Below, in pieces: positions 1-9,014 of a DNA stretch of 64,000 nucleotides. Position 1 is the stretch's first letter, and every line of letters starts with the position of its first letter. Both the position numbers and the translations under genes were made by a program. Origin of the DNA: Thermanaeromonas toyohensis ToBE (lineage in GTDB: Bacteria; Bacillota; DSM-521; Neomoorellales; Neomoorellaceae); NCBI RefSeq assembly GCF_900176005.1, contig NZ_LT838272.1:1941587-2005586 (forward strand). The letters run 5' to 3'. The notes under the pieces are model-generated. The model did not search any database, was not told where the DNA came from, and saw nothing but the letters and a program-made list of their open reading frames with translations.

Positions 1-1661
1 GCTTCTTTCTGAACAACTTCTCCGATGGTAGTAATGTCCCGGAGGACATTCATTATCTGCTCCTGGATACCTTTTACCATTTCTTTAATCTGTTCAGCGT
101 TACGGGCACTCTCTTGGGCAAGGTTGCGGATATCTGAGGCCACCACGGCAAACCCTTTACCGTACTCTCCTGCCCTCGCCGCTTCTATAGCTCCGCTTAC
201 AGCCAGCATGTTGGTCTGGATACTTACGCTGGCAATTGTATCCACTATTTTATCTATCATCCGGGCGTTTCGCTCAAGTTGGTTGACCTTCTGTACGTTC
301 TCAAGGTTAGTCGATGCCGCCCGTCTTATGCCTTCAATAAGCTCATTCACCCTTACTTTATTAGCAGCCAGCAGGTCATTAAGCTCCTGTGTTGCTACTT
401 TAGACTCTTCTGCTTCCTTGGCAATTACCCCCATGGATCTTTCTATTTGTTTGATAGCACTAGAGGCTTCTTCGGAAGCCGAAGCCTGTTGCTCTGCCGA
501 CTTCGCTATTTGATTTAGAGCTGCGTTGATCTCTTCTGCTGAACGGCTGGCCTCTTCAATTGCTGAGGATAATTCTTCCGCTGCTGCTGCAAGAGACTCG
601 GCTGATTTAACGATATCAGTTGAATGCTTAAGCGTATCAGCTAGATCTGCTAAATTATTGGTACTAGCACTTATCTCGGCCAGCGCATGGGCCTGCTGCT
701 CAACCCCTTGTAAAGCTTGCTCAGTTGCGCTGGCTTGCTCTTCAGCAGTAGCTGCTATTTGCTCGCTTCCCTTTTGGAATTCAGCCACTGCCTTTTCTAC
801 TTCAGTAATTAGCTGTTCGATCCTAGTTGCACTCTCTACTACGTTGACTACGGAGCTAGCTATCTTCTTAAGCTCATCAGTTATAACTTTGCCCTTTTCT
901 GTTTCACCTCTAGCTACCTCGGCTGCTTTATTAATAGCTTCCGCCACTATCCGTACATCTTCTTGCACGCTATCCACTATCTTCCGTATATCACTGGCTG
1001 CTTTCTCGGAAGTTTCTGCCAGGGTCCTTACTTCGTCGGCTACTACGGCAAAACCACGGCCGTGTTCCCCAGCCCGTGCGGCCTCAATCGCAGCATTTAG
1101 AGCCAAAAGGTTAGTTTGGTCAGCGATCCTTACGACAGTCCTAACAATCTCACCAATCTTGGCCGCTTCTTCTTCCAGCCTTGCCACCAGTCTGGCCGAT
1201 TCTTCGCTTCTAGCAGCGCTATCGTCTACACCTTGGATCAGTTCTTCGATGTCTTGAGATGTGCGGTTTACTAAATCCCTTATGGCTTCACAACGGGACA
1301 GCGACTCCCGTGCCTGCTTTACAGAGATTTTCGCCGCCTCGCCAATAACCTGTATGGCAGCCAAAGACTGCTCGGTAGCACTGCTAGCCTCCTGAGCTCC
1401 GCTGGCTATTTGTTCCATAGCGCTGCGCAATTCTTCTACAGCACTTGAAGCCTGTTCAACTCCAGAAGAAAGTTGTTCTGTTGCACTAGCTATCCGCTCA
1501 GCTATCTGTTGCTGCTTGGCAAAGGTTCGAGCCTGCCTCCTGCGCGCTTCTATCTCTTTCTTATCTCCCTCCTTTACTAGTTCAGTCTTAGAAGTATCCC
1601 TATATACCCCTCGGCTGCCCGTAGGTAAAGGTTCTAATGTTTTGGTAGAGGTAATAGCCAT
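1..1661 (-). CDS. Soluble methyl-accepting chemotaxis protein with two tandem signalling domains (3' end outside window)
   Basis: Chemoreceptor signalling protein expected to control a CheA/CheW array. Read in the minus strand, the frame is open from ATG at 1661 (AAGGAGG about 10 nt upstream) to the window edge, about 553 residues. There is no transmembrane segment, so it should be cytosolic. Two MCP hairpin tips are visible: the first near residues 170-210 ([20 protein letters not shown], then [12 protein letters not shown]) and the second near residues 480-520 ([20 protein letters not shown], then [12 protein letters not shown]). The rest is Ala/Ser/Glu/Gln-rich heptad coiled coil. No sensor domain is visible in the N-terminal 60 residues. 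The gene lies behind a c-di-GMP riboswitch and terminator, so its transcription is probably set by c-di-GMP. A ligand domain could follow beyond the edge. Family call is firm; the signal is unknown. Confidence 0.93.
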   Translation of the reverse strand, partial: MAITSTKTLEPLPTGSRGVYRDTSKTELVKEGDKKEIEARRRQARTFAKQQQIAERIASATEQLSSGVEQASSAVEELRSAMEQIASGAQEASSATEQSLAAIQVIGEAAKISVKQARESLSRCEAIRDLVNRTSQDIEELIQGVDDSAARSEESARLVARLEEEAAKIGEIVRTVVRIADQTNLLALNAAIEAARAGEHGRGFAVVADEVRTLAETSEKAASDIRKIVDSVQEDVRIVAEAINKAAEVARGETEKGKVITDELKKIASSVVNVVESATRIEQLITEVEKAVAEFQKGSEQIAATAEEQASATEQALQGVEQQAHALAEISASTNNLADLADTLKHSTDIVKSAESLAAAAEELSSAIEEASRSAEEINAALNQIAKSAEQQASASEEASSAIKQIERSMGVIAKEAEESKVATQELNDLLAANKVRVNELIEGIRRAASTNLENVQKVNQLERNARMIDKIVDTIASVSIQTNMLAVSGAIEAARAGEYGKGFAVVASDIRNLAQESARNAEQIKEMVKGIQEQIMNVLRDITTIGEVVQKE

Positions 1662-1744
1662 AGGTGTTGCCTCCTTCTTAATTTTTGGTAGTTATGACTT
1701 ATCTTGCTTTAAGTTAAATAAACTTAAATCTAAAATTAGGCTTA

Positions 1745-1784
1745 AAATAAGCTTAAAATAAAAGGGAGCACGTTTCTGCTCCCT
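1745..1784 (-). terminator. Intrinsic terminator in the MCP leader (riboswitch expression platform)
   Basis: On the minus strand GGGAGCA and TGCTCCC form a 7-bp stem around a 6-nt loop, followed by TTTTATTTTAAG. It lies between the aptamer and the receptor start codon, as in a transcription-terminating riboswitch. No obvious competing antiterminator with the P1 strand was found for this copy. Confidence 0.75.
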
Positions 1785-1789
1785 CCTAC

Positions 1790-1890
1790 CTCGATGCACC
1801 GGCAGCCTGGCAGCCTTAGCTTAGATCCCGCCTTAGGCCCATGACTTTGCGCCCCGCCCTTTCGAACGGTTTGCCCTTCTCGGTGCAGAT
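1790..1890 (-). promoter_or_regulatory. c-di-GMP-I (GEMM) riboswitch aptamer upstream of the MCP gene
   Basis: The minus strand carries the GEMM signature in order: AGGGCAAACC, a GAAA tetraloop helix, GGGCGCAAAG, GGGCCTAAGG, then the GCC...GGCTGCCGG receptor helix. The outer P1 helix is explicit: TGCACCG near 1881-1887 pairs with CGGTGCA near 1795-1801. This copy is diverged from the other two aptamers in the window. Known ligand of the family is c-di-GMP (some members bind cGAMP). Confidence 0.88.
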
Positions 1891-1959
1891 AACGTACCTT
1901 TCCTGTAGCCTTCTAACTTACTCAGCCCTTATCTCTTATTTTATTTTGCTGTTATTTTA

Positions 1960-2041
1960 TTCGACATTATGTCTAAAAATCCTCTTTTTAAGTTAAAATT
2001 ATCCCTTGCATTGTTTGAAGATCAAGGAGAAATTTGTCGAA
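1960..2041. promoter_or_regulatory. Two candidate Spo0A boxes upstream of the MCP riboswitch
   Basis: TTCGACA at 1960-1966 is the reverse complement of the 0A box TGTCGAA, and TGTCGAA itself is at 2035-2041. Both are in the intergenic region between the fapA-like stop and the MCP riboswitch. A 7-mer this short occurs by chance several times in 64 kb, so support comes only from intergenic clustering. Confidence 0.3.
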
Positions 2042-2080
2042 AAACCGCAGGTATTTTGGCCGCCCTGAATCCAAGCTCTT

Positions 2081-3853
2081 TTACCTCCAAGGTATAACAT
2101 CTATTTCACCTTCCGCGTTAAGGCGAAGCCTTATTTTTCTTTCTTCCCTGGTGAAGGGATAGATTCGGACACCTATTTTTACAAAACTATTTTCATAGGC
2201 ATGTTCGATAGTGACTACGCCTTTTTCCTGTACCGTGACTGTACTTTTGGCTCCGCCCCGGGTGCCCAGTTCCCTTACGTACACATCCTCTCCTGCCTTT
2301 ATTTCCCCGCCTCTAAAGGCGCCATGGATTATAACCTTTTTTCCTGCTTCGATATAAGAATTGTCACAACCTATACGGCTTACAGTTACGCTTCCTGAGG
2401 CGATAATTTTGGAGTTAAGCACATAGCCCACAGTCACGTTGCCGTTTTCTGTTTTGTCCTGGATTTGAATATGGCCTAGCAATTCCATAGCCTCATTGTA
2501 CAGTTCCTCTATCTCTTCGATGCTGACTATGGCAAGGGGTAGGCGTACTAACTTATACTCCATGTTATTTAAAAACCGGGTGAGGGGAGGATACTCAAAG
2601 GGGAGCTTCTTGACGTACTCTCTAAGGACCTGAATAGATGCTGGAATACCAGGATACTTCCGTTCAAGCAACAATTTGACTAAAGGGCCGATGGTGCTTC
2701 CTGTGTACTTCTCTTTAAGCTGGTTGAGGGCCAGAAATAGCTCTTCTATCTGAGATGATATCCTCTTTAGGAGGGGAAGACCGTTCCTTAGGAGAGCGAA
2801 CTTCTCTCCAGCGATTATAGTTGAAGCGTGGACGTTGCCCTTGATCACTACAGAATCCTGGGCTTTGATACTGGCTCCAGAAACCGTGCCCTCTATGACG
2901 GCGCTTTCTCCCGCTTCGACCCGCATCCCCTCTAGTACATTACCCTTGACTATAATATCGCCTGCAAATATGATGTGACCAGAGGACTTATCGACGTCTT
3001 CATCGTGATGCAATACATTAATGATCTTTATCTCCATTCCTCTAGGTATATGGATGGCTACCGGCCTACCTGGTTTGGCAGCTACAACTTCTAATCCTTC
3101 CTTTGTTAATGTAGTGCCCTCCCCAGCTTTCAAGGCTACATCTTGGGGTTCGGGGGGAAGGATTATATTTCCTTTTAGATCCCGGCCAGGTTTTCCAGGT
3201 TGAGCAGGATGCTTGCGGGCGAGAACCTGGCCTGGTACGGCAGAAGTATAAACAAAACGCTGGAGCAAGTCTACTTTCTCTTCCGTAGAGCCCTCTATCT
3301 TTATTTTTTCCTCTAAACTGAAAAGGAGTTCAATTTTGGCATCTTGACCAGGTTCTGGAGGGGTACCTCTAGCTATAATTACTTCTTTCTCTTCTGGGTT
3401 GACAAACAGGCTCCTTATAGTTTCCCAATCGATACCATGTACGACACCTAGTTGTCTCAGTTTATCGGTTAATTCACCCAACGTTACCGGTGATAGAACT
3501 TCCTCAATAGGTATTCCTTCTAACCTTAAGATTCGGGCCGGAGGGGAATCTTTAAGAACATATCTGATACGGCGATAGGGTTTTAATTTTAATATCGCCA
3601 CCATGTTATCCGGAGTTACTTCTAGAGACCAGCTCCCTTCACTCTCTTCTGTCAAGGTAGTAACCACCACATGGTCGTGGACAGTAACAGGGATGGGCTG
3701 GTTAATCTCGAGATATTCCCGCTCGTTTACTTGTAGTTTTACTCCCGGCCCCAGGACAACAACAGGATAAGGGCCGTCAGGGGGATGGTGTACTAGAAGC
3801 TTTCCCCCTTGCAAAGCCGCATATACCGAAAGATTATCATAATAAGTGTTCAT
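2081..3853 (-). CDS. FapA / DUF342 family protein
   Basis: DUF342 (flagellar assembly protein A-like) protein, 590 residues. The family is built of a variable N-terminal region and a long polymerising-type beta-helix; its biochemical role is not settled, but it is linked to motility and surface signalling in Gram-positives. Visible here: N-terminal domain to about residue 200, then the conserved proline/glycine-rich PGKPGRDLKG stretch, then alternating valine/glycine repeats of a right-handed beta-helix (for example AGDIIVKGNVLEG, IEGTVSGASIKAQDSVVIKG), a helical insertion near 360-450 and further beta-helix to the end. No signal peptide, so cytosolic. A c-di-GMP riboswitch with terminator precedes it, making it a c-di-GMP-controlled gene. 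Downstream lies the MCP transcription unit in the same direction. Confidence 0.9.
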   Translation of the reverse strand: MNTYYDNLSVYAALQGGKLLVHHPPDGPYPVVVLGPGVKLQVNEREYLEINQPIPVTVHDHVVVTTLTEESEGSWSLEVTPDNMVAILKLKPYRRIRYVLKDSPPARILRLEGIPIEEVLSPVTLGELTDKLRQLGVVHGIDWETIRSLFVNPEEKEVIIARGTPPEPGQDAKIELLFSLEEKIKIEGSTEEKVDLLQRFVYTSAVPGQVLARKHPAQPGKPGRDLKGNIILPPEPQDVALKAGEGTTLTKEGLEVVAAKPGRPVAIHIPRGMEIKIINVLHHDEDVDKSSGHIIFAGDIIVKGNVLEGMRVEAGESAVIEGTVSGASIKAQDSVVIKGNVHASTIIAGEKFALLRNGLPLLKRISSQIEELFLALNQLKEKYTGSTIGPLVKLLLERKYPGIPASIQVLREYVKKLPFEYPPLTRFLNNMEYKLVRLPLAIVSIEEIEELYNEAMELLGHIQIQDKTENGNVTVGYVLNSKIIASGSVTVSRIGCDNSYIEAGKKVIIHGAFRGGEIKAGEDVYVRELGTRGGAKSTVTVQEKGVVTIEHAYENSFVKIGVRIYPFTREERKIRLRLNAEGEIDVIPWR

Positions 3854-3895
3854 AGAATCTTTTACCCCTCCTGGCCGTCTTTAGCCGGCTGGGCC

Positions 3896-3935
3896 AAAAA
3901 CAAAACACCAGGAGCACCCGCCTTGCACCTGGTGT
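3896..3935 (-). terminator. Terminator of the fapA-like riboswitch
   Basis: On the minus strand ACACCAGG (3935-3928) pairs with CCTGGTGT (3912-3905), followed by TTTGTTTTT. It follows the aptamer by about 10 nt, between aptamer and start codon. The sequence preceding it (CCACACC) can pair with the aptamer's GGTGGGG strand at six of seven positions, which would be an antiterminator. Confidence 0.8.
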
Positions 3936-3944
3936 GGTCGCTTT

Positions 3945-4042
3945 AAGGCCCCCACCGGCAACCCGGCTGCCATAGCCCTTAAAAGCCTTAGGCCCGTGGC
4001 TTTGCGCCCCCGCCTTTCGGCGGGTTTGCCCTTAAACGGTAG
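3945..4042 (-). promoter_or_regulatory. c-di-GMP-I (GEMM) riboswitch aptamer upstream of the fapA-like gene
   Basis: Full GEMM signature on the minus strand: AAGGGCAAACC, CCGCC-GAAA-GGCGG helix, GGCGCAAAGCCACGGGCCTAA, then the GGCTATGGCAGCC and GTTGCCGGTGGGG receptor part. Positions 3950-4035 are identical over 86 nt to the aptamer at 9091-9176 on the other strand. Confidence 0.93.
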
Positions 4043-4070
4043 GTTATAAGACCCCATGATGTTTAAGTAA
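4043..4070 (-). promoter_or_regulatory. Predicted sigma-A promoter for the fapA-like riboswitch transcript
   Basis: Minus strand: -35 TTACTT (4070-4065), 16-nt spacer, -10 TATAAC (4048-4043). Transcription would start a few bases before the aptamer. Confidence 0.5.
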
Positions 4071-4189
4071 GCTCTCGACAGGCTCTTCTATTTAGAAGAT
4101 AGCATAGTTATTGCTTGCTAATCAAGCATAATTCTACCTTAGAGTAAAGCTCCCTCTAGGATCGTCAGGCTATTTAGGGATTGGCGTCT

Positions 4190-5878
4190 CTAGCAGATAA
4201 TCTCTGGAGAAGGCTTTCCAAAATAGTATCCCTGGCAAAGGTTTACTCCGAATCTCTTGAGTATATTACAGGCTTCTCCTGTCTCCACCCATTCAGCAAT
4301 GGGTTCTATAGCTAGGCTACGCAAAAGCGCTGCAATATGTTCGACTATCAATTTACATCTGGCACTCCGTGTAATATCTCTTATCAAGGAGCCTTCTATC
4401 TTTACAAAGTAACAGTCAAACTGACGTAGGTAGAGGAAGGAAGAAAAGCCGCTGCCAAAATCGTCTAAAGCGAGCCTCATGCCTGCATTCTGCAAATGGG
4501 TAGCAAATATGTGCACCCTGCTGACATCCCTTATAGCCTGTCTTTCGGTTAACTCAGCCACTAGCCTGTCTGGTCTGATTTTATGAGACTTAAGCAGGGA
4601 TAACAGTTTAGGTACAAGGTCTTCGCGCTCAACCTCCTGCAGGGCAAAGTTGACAAAGATCAAATATTCGGTATCTGTCTGGGTAACTTTCCAAAGGGCT
4701 TTTTCTAAGCACCTCTCCGTGAGGCTGTGTATAATATTTATGTCTTCGGCAAGTTCCGCAAAGGCTGCTGCCGGGAATATGCGGCCTTGATACTGGATTC
4801 TGGCTAGCACCTCGTAGCCTATGATATTTCCAGTTTCTATATCCACAATGGGTTGAAAATAAGGGATTACTCCTTCCGGTTTCTGGATAGCTTCCCTTAA
4901 GATAAGGCTTTTTTCGTGAAGCAACGTCAGATCTGTTGTTCCTGCATTTACATCTAGTATTACCGTCCGATTCTTTCCTAAGCGCTTAGCTTTTAGAGTA
5001 GCCATCTCCGCAGCGGCTAAGAGGTCGTTGGCAGCCGTCCCATGTAGAGGGTAGCAAGATATACCGATGCTCACCGTGACCCCAAACTCTTCCTCGATAG
5101 GTCGTTGCTGCTCTACAATTTGCCGAAAACTTTCAGCCATAGATAGAATCTCAGGGGTGTCTCTGCCTAGGACTATTACTCCAAAAGAATTACTCCCTGT
5201 CCTTGCCAATATACTCCCAACAGGAGCAAAGACTTCCTTCAAAACCTCAGCTACTACTCGTAGAACAGCATCACCTACTGCATATCCATAAAGATCATTG
5301 ATTACCTTCAAGTCATCTACATCAGCCCAAATAAGAATGAGATTTTCTTTGTGATGTTTGGCGTATTCTAGGGCCGTATCCAATTCTCTTTGAAAGTGTT
5401 CGCGGCTTAGAAGGCCGGTCAAGGGGTCTGTTTCGGAAAAGATTTTTAACATCTTTAGCGCCTCATCGTGATATCCTAAAGATACACATCCTAGTTCTAG
5501 CATGGCCCCTACAAGGAGGTCCTTTATGTCCTGCCCGTTTCCTAACGAACGATGAGTACGAATATAGTCGTTAATAAAGGTATCGGCTAAAGCTATCAAT
5601 TCCCGCAATACTTGCTCATTGGGTATCTCCTGGGTATACAAGAGACGTCCAATGTCTACAGCCTGTTGACAGGCATCCAGAAAGCAGGAAATATCACGTA
5701 CGGACTGGTGGATTTTCTCAAGCAAAACCCTGAGGTTCGAACTCAATTCGGGATTTAAAGGGGTACCTTCATATTTTCCTTGAATTATACCTAAAAGTTC
5801 AGCGAGGAAATTCTTAGAAAGCATAAATTTGTACCTACAAACCTCACTTTCCACCTTCAAGTTTATTTTCATCGGCAC
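4190..5878 (-). CDS. GGDEF-EAL protein, probable c-di-GMP phosphodiesterase
   Basis: 562-residue cytosolic protein with an N-terminal helical region (about 1-145), a GGDEF domain (about 150-310) and an EAL domain (about 325-560). The GGDEF active-site signature is replaced by GSNSF (228-232), so cyclase activity is unlikely; such domains often sense GTP. The EAL domain keeps its catalytic set: EVL (356-358), N410, E442, DDFGSG (472-477), K493, E532 and QGYYFGKP. It should hydrolyse c-di-GMP to pGpG. Last gene of the stressosome operon, overlapping the preceding cyclase gene by 35 nt; an ATG at 5824, 20 nt after the cyclase stop, is an alternative start that removes the overlap. Context pairs one cyclase with one phosphodiesterase under a single stress sensor. 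Confidence 0.9.
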   Translation of the reverse strand: MPMKINLKVESEVCRYKFMLSKNFLAELLGIIQGKYEGTPLNPELSSNLRVLLEKIHQSVRDISCFLDACQQAVDIGRLLYTQEIPNEQVLRELIALADTFINDYIRTHRSLGNGQDIKDLLVGAMLELGCVSLGYHDEALKMLKIFSETDPLTGLLSREHFQRELDTALEYAKHHKENLILIWADVDDLKVINDLYGYAVGDAVLRVVAEVLKEVFAPVGSILARTGSNSFGVIVLGRDTPEILSMAESFRQIVEQQRPIEEEFGVTVSIGISCYPLHGTAANDLLAAAEMATLKAKRLGKNRTVILDVNAGTTDLTLLHEKSLILREAIQKPEGVIPYFQPIVDIETGNIIGYEVLARIQYQGRIFPAAAFAELAEDINIIHSLTERCLEKALWKVTQTDTEYLIFVNFALQEVEREDLVPKLLSLLKSHKIRPDRLVAELTERQAIRDVSRVHIFATHLQNAGMRLALDDFGSGFSSFLYLRQFDCYFVKIEGSLIRDITRSARCKLIVEHIAALLRSLAIEPIAEWVETGEACNILKRFGVNLCQGYYFGKPSPEIIC

Positions 5879-6665
5879 AAACTACTTTATTTTTACCCTC
5901 CCTTTTAGCCCTGTACATAGCTTCGTCAGCACGGGCGATAAGCTCGTTTACAGATATAGCCCCTTTACCCTGGTATTCTACTGCACCTATACTTACAGTT
6001 ATGGTAGTCTCAACCTCTGGGACTAAGGCGGTAGTGGCGATCTGGGTTCGTATCCTTTCTAAAGCGATCTGGGCTTTGTCTAGGTTTGTTCCTGGCAAAA
6101 TAACCAGGAATTCTTCTCCACCGTAGCGGATGACTTTATCGCCGCCCCGCAAGCTTTTCTTTATAATTTTTGCTGCCGTACGCAGAGCTTCGTCGCCTAC
6201 GTAGTGACCGTATCTATCATTTAATGCTTTAAAGTTGTCTAAATCTACCATGGCTATTACTAGAGGGGTATTTTTTTCTTGAGATTCCTTTAGTAGCTGA
6301 TTGAGTAATGGATAAAGCGCTAGCCGGTTGTAAAGCCCTGTTAAGGGATCATGCTCAATACGGTCTTTAAGCTGGAGAAGAAATGTATCTATGACTACAA
6401 GGATCTGAGCCAGAAATTCCGTAGCCCTGTCGATGTAGATCCATTGGATAGAATCGCTATCCCGGCGGATACCCATAATCTCGCGCAAGGCTCTAGTGTG
6501 AATATCTAGGATATTCGCTGCTTGTACATGATTATCGTCGAGCTCGTGGGTAAGATCCTGGTAGGCTTCCAGAAGGACCCCTTCTGTCCCTCCTTCACAA
6601 ACATACCGCTCTAAGTAGTTTTTATAGGTGTTATAAAAATCTTGTGATATCAAGATTGTCCCCAC
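5844..6665 (-). CDS. Stressosome-output diguanylate cyclase (RsbU-N-like domain + GGDEF)
   Basis: Makes c-di-GMP from two GTP. 273 residues. Residues 1-95 are all-helical and resemble the N-terminal RsbT-binding domain of the RsbU phosphatase (pattern around LTHELDDNHVQAANILDIHT). Residues about 105-265 form an intact GGDEF domain: DPLTGLYNR, DLDNFKALND, GGEEF at 182-186, and the product-inhibition I-site RGGD at 173-176, five residues before GGEEF. Published Moorella thermoacetica work describes the same arrangement, in which the RsbT-like kinase activates a cyclase instead of RsbU. It overlaps rsbX upstream by 16 nt and the EAL gene downstream, so the genes are tightly coupled. Function assignment is strong; direct RsbT binding here is inferred. 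Confidence 0.92.
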   Translation of the reverse strand: MGTILISQDFYNTYKNYLERYVCEGGTEGVLLEAYQDLTHELDDNHVQAANILDIHTRALREIMGIRRDSDSIQWIYIDRATEFLAQILVVIDTFLLQLKDRIEHDPLTGLYNRLALYPLLNQLLKESQEKNTPLVIAMVDLDNFKALNDRYGHYVGDEALRTAAKIIKKSLRGGDKVIRYGGEEFLVILPGTNLDKAQIALERIRTQIATTALVPEVETTITVSIGAVEYQGKGAISVNELIARADEAMYRAKREGKNKVVCADENKLEGGK

Positions 6666-7264
6666 CTCCTCCCAATAAGGATACTGGCGTCATCTTCCTC
6701 AATACCGTAATCTTTTAGGATACCCTTAGCTAATTCCATTCCTTCGTTAGAGATGAGCAGGTGTTCCTTCGAAGGAACAAAGCTTCGCCTTATTCCATCC
6801 GAACATATCCAAAGGGTAGAATTAGGCCGCACTCTTATTTCCCGGGTTATCGGCAAAAGCTTTCGAGCTCCCACGACACCTGGCTGGGCATATAATACTT
6901 CTATTTTTCCTGGTTCTTGGAAAACCCAGCCGCGCATGTTTCCTACCATAATATAAGTTACCACTGGACCTGAAAAAGAGCCAAGAAAAAGAGCACAGCC
7001 CCTGTGGCGGGCTGCAGTAGTTTCTAACTTTGCAAATAGTATCCTTAAGTTTTCCTCATGTTTGCGCATCACATTTAAAAGCTCGAGGGCACATCGGTGA
7101 GCTTCCTCCCCGTGGCCGAGGACATCTATAACCGAGGTAATAAGAGTATTTTGCGCTGCAAACATATAGCAGAGGTCGCCCCCGACTTTATAACCTGCCT
7201 TTGGTCTCCAAGAGCTCCATAAGCTCCATCCATGGGCGTGCAGATCTTGGGAAGATAATTTCAA
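6650..7264 (-). CDS. rsbX: RsbX-like PP2C phosphatase of the stressosome
   Basis: 204-residue SpoIIE/PP2C-type serine/threonine phosphatase. Metal-binding motifs are visible: VGGDLCYMF near residue 28, VIDVLGHG near 46, CSDGI near 153 and DDASILIG near 191. In the family RsbX resets the stressosome by dephosphorylating RsbS and RsbR. It starts with an ATGA overlap on the rsbT stop and its end overlaps the cyclase start, giving translational coupling. At about 200 residues it is a bare catalytic domain, as expected for RsbX rather than RsbU. Confidence 0.88.
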   Translation of the reverse strand: MKLSSQDLHAHGWSLWSSWRPKAGYKVGGDLCYMFAAQNTLITSVIDVLGHGEEAHRCALELLNVMRKHEENLRILFAKLETTAARHRGCALFLGSFSGPVVTYIMVGNMRGWVFQEPGKIEVLYAQPGVVGARKLLPITREIRVRPNSTLWICSDGIRRSFVPSKEHLLISNEGMELAKGILKDYGIEEDDASILIGRRWGQS

Positions 7265-7722
7265 AACTTGCGCCTCCTTTTTGCTGTGATAACTACTGTG
7301 CCCTTGCCCACTTTAGAATAGATAGTAAAGGAATCCATGAGGCGCTTTACACCTGAAAGTCCTATGCCTAGGCTGCGCTCATAGGTAGTGTATTCTCGGG
7401 TAAGAACTACCTCCACATCAGGGATGCCCGGGCCGCGATCAGCAGCGATGACTTCTATGCAGGGGCCCTCCTTCTCTTCTTTTTTCCTTATCATTATTCG
7501 TCCTTGGCTAGCGTAGCGATATATATTGCGGGCCAGCTCGGAGACAGCGGTAGCGATTTTAGTAACATCAGCTAGCGAAAATCCCGTTTCCTGGGCTAGT
7601 TGTTTTGCCATCTGCCTGGCTATCGCTATATCCTCTTCGCGGGTTATACGGACCACCACATCAAATTCATGTCCAGGATTATCCAGGATGGCTTCTATTT
7701 TGTCTACCTTATCTGAAGCCAC
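7261..7722 (-). CDS. rsbT: RsbT-like switch serine kinase
   Basis: GHKL-fold serine/threonine kinase, 153 residues. N-box AVSELARNIYRYA (about 59-71), G1 box ADRGPGIP (about 93-100) and G2 box GIGLSGVKRLMD (about 117-128) are all present. In stressosomes RsbT is held by RsbR/RsbS, phosphorylates them on stress, and is released to activate its target. No sigma-B, RsbV or RsbW gene is nearby; the next genes encode the phosphatase and a cyclase with an RsbT-binding-type domain, so the likely target is that cyclase. Confidence 0.93.
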   Translation of the reverse strand: MASDKVDKIEAILDNPGHEFDVVVRITREEDIAIARQMAKQLAQETGFSLADVTKIATAVSELARNIYRYASQGRIMIRKKEEKEGPCIEVIAADRGPGIPDVEVVLTREYTTYERSLGIGLSGVKRLMDSFTIYSKVGKGTVVITAKRRRKF

Positions 7723-7735
7723 TTCTTATCCACTC

Positions 7736-8089
7736 CTATAGGGAACTAGCCAACACTAAAGCATGTTCCAGATCTCGAGCTACTGTGAGCTCCTCCAATA
7801 CTATACCCATTTGGGCTAGGGTTAGGGCTACTGGAGGCTGGATGCCGCACAAGATGGTGCGGCATCCCATAAGTCTAGCCATGGCAGCGGTCTCAGAGAG
7901 GGTATAGGAAATATAACTATCTATCACTTCAACCATACGGACATCAAGAATTATAGCTTTGGCCCTGGTGCGCTCAATTTCATCCATGAGCTGCTGCTGT
8001 AGTTTCCCTACTGTCCGGTCATCTAGATCTATCTGGATAGGCACTAATAAGAAATCAGCTATTCTAAGGACGGGTACTACTTTTTCCAA
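7736..8089 (-). CDS. rsbS: RsbS-like STAS scaffold protein
   Basis: Single STAS-domain stressosome core protein, 117 residues from a TTG start at 8089. An upstream in-frame ATG at 8119 would overlap rsbR by 29 nt. TTG is preferred because AGGAGG lies about 10 nt upstream, the rsbR stop is directly upstream, and the product then starts like other RsbS proteins. Ser58 in VIDSYISYTL matches the RsbT phosphorylation site (Ser59 of Bacillus subtilis RsbS). Fourteen nt separate it from rsbT. Confidence 0.9.
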   Translation of the reverse strand: MEKVVPVLRIADFLLVPIQIDLDDRTVGKLQQQLMDEIERTRAKAIILDVRMVEVIDSYISYTLSETAAMARLMGCRTILCGIQPPVALTLAQMGIVLEELTVARDLEHALVLASSL

Positions 8090-8090
8090 G

Positions 8091-8843
8091 CTAGGAGACC
8101 TCCTCCTCGCTATTCTCATAGACCTTACTTCCAGCCAAGGTTAAAGCGAGGTGGCGTCGTTTTCTAGCTTCTTCCATGGTAATGGCAATACCACGCCGTA
8201 GGGCATCCTCTAGGTCACGAGCGATAGAGACCATCCGGAAATCGACGCCTAGCTTGACCAGGGTATGAGCAACCTCCGGCTTAATACCGGTAAGTATCAC
8301 TTCTGCCCCCAGTAGTCTTATGGCATTAAACATTTCTATTAAGAATCCACCTACTACTGTATCGATCATGGGTACACCAGTAACATCTACTATAACAACT
8401 TTAGCACGAGCCGAGCTTACTCGATTTAACAATTTTTCCGCTATATCTTGGGCCCTCTGGCTATCGATGTTCCCAATCATGGCTACCAGCAGCATATCTG
8501 TCCATATCCGGATTATGGGGGTGGCGAGTTCAGAAAGCATCTGTCTTAACTGGGAGAGTGTTTCTCTTTGTTCCTGGCGTAAGCTTGCTGAAACTTTGAT
8601 AGCCTGCTGCATTACCTCAAGCACAGGATATTCTGGTATCTCTTGGGTTATATGTATAAGCTTTTCGGTTACCTGCTCTTCGCCTAATTCCTCTATCAAC
8701 TCCCGGAGTGCTCGCGAGAGACTAGTTTCCTTTTCTTTTTCCTTTAAATTAGAAAGGGGTATCTCTACTAATTGTCTCCATAGTGCCACGTCACCTGTAT
8801 TGGCGAGTTTCTTAATTAGTTCTTCGGCCTTATTCATACCCAT
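8091..8843 (-). CDS. rsbR: RsbR-like stressosome sensor/co-antagonist
   Basis: 250 residues: N-terminal helical sensor region (about 1-105) without a recognisable globin or PAS fold, then a STAS domain (about 108-225) and a charged C-terminal tail. Thr162 (in GVPMIDTVV) and Thr194 (in EVAHTLVKLG) align with the two RsbT-phosphorylated threonines of RsbR (Thr171 and Thr205). First gene of the six-gene operon. The input signal cannot be read from sequence; the N-terminal domain should be the sensor. Confidence 0.92.
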   Translation of the reverse strand: MGMNKAEELIKKLANTGDVALWRQLVEIPLSNLKEKEKETSLSRALRELIEELGEEQVTEKLIHITQEIPEYPVLEVMQQAIKVSASLRQEQRETLSQLRQMLSELATPIIRIWTDMLLVAMIGNIDSQRAQDIAEKLLNRVSSARAKVVIVDVTGVPMIDTVVGGFLIEMFNAIRLLGAEVILTGIKPEVAHTLVKLGVDFRMVSIARDLEDALRRGIAITMEEARKRRHLALTLAGSKVYENSEEEVS

Positions 8844-9014
8844 TTTTTTCTTCCCTCCATATTAAGCAAGGTCATCATAAAAAATTAAAAAAATGTTTGG
8901 AGACCAATTTTAGACTTAATTCTACACCAAACTCTTTATTCCTCCTCAAGTTATTGCCTTGAAACCCGTTTGCTTTTAGGCCCGACTAGGCTTTCGCTAG
9001 GAAAAACTAGGGAT

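Noticed and set aside
25-1257. Two long plus-strand open frames (162 and 243 residues)
   Set aside because: They run opposite the MCP gene, which has the ribosome site, domain motifs and unbroken frame; the plus-strand products are Ser/Ala-rich with no motif.
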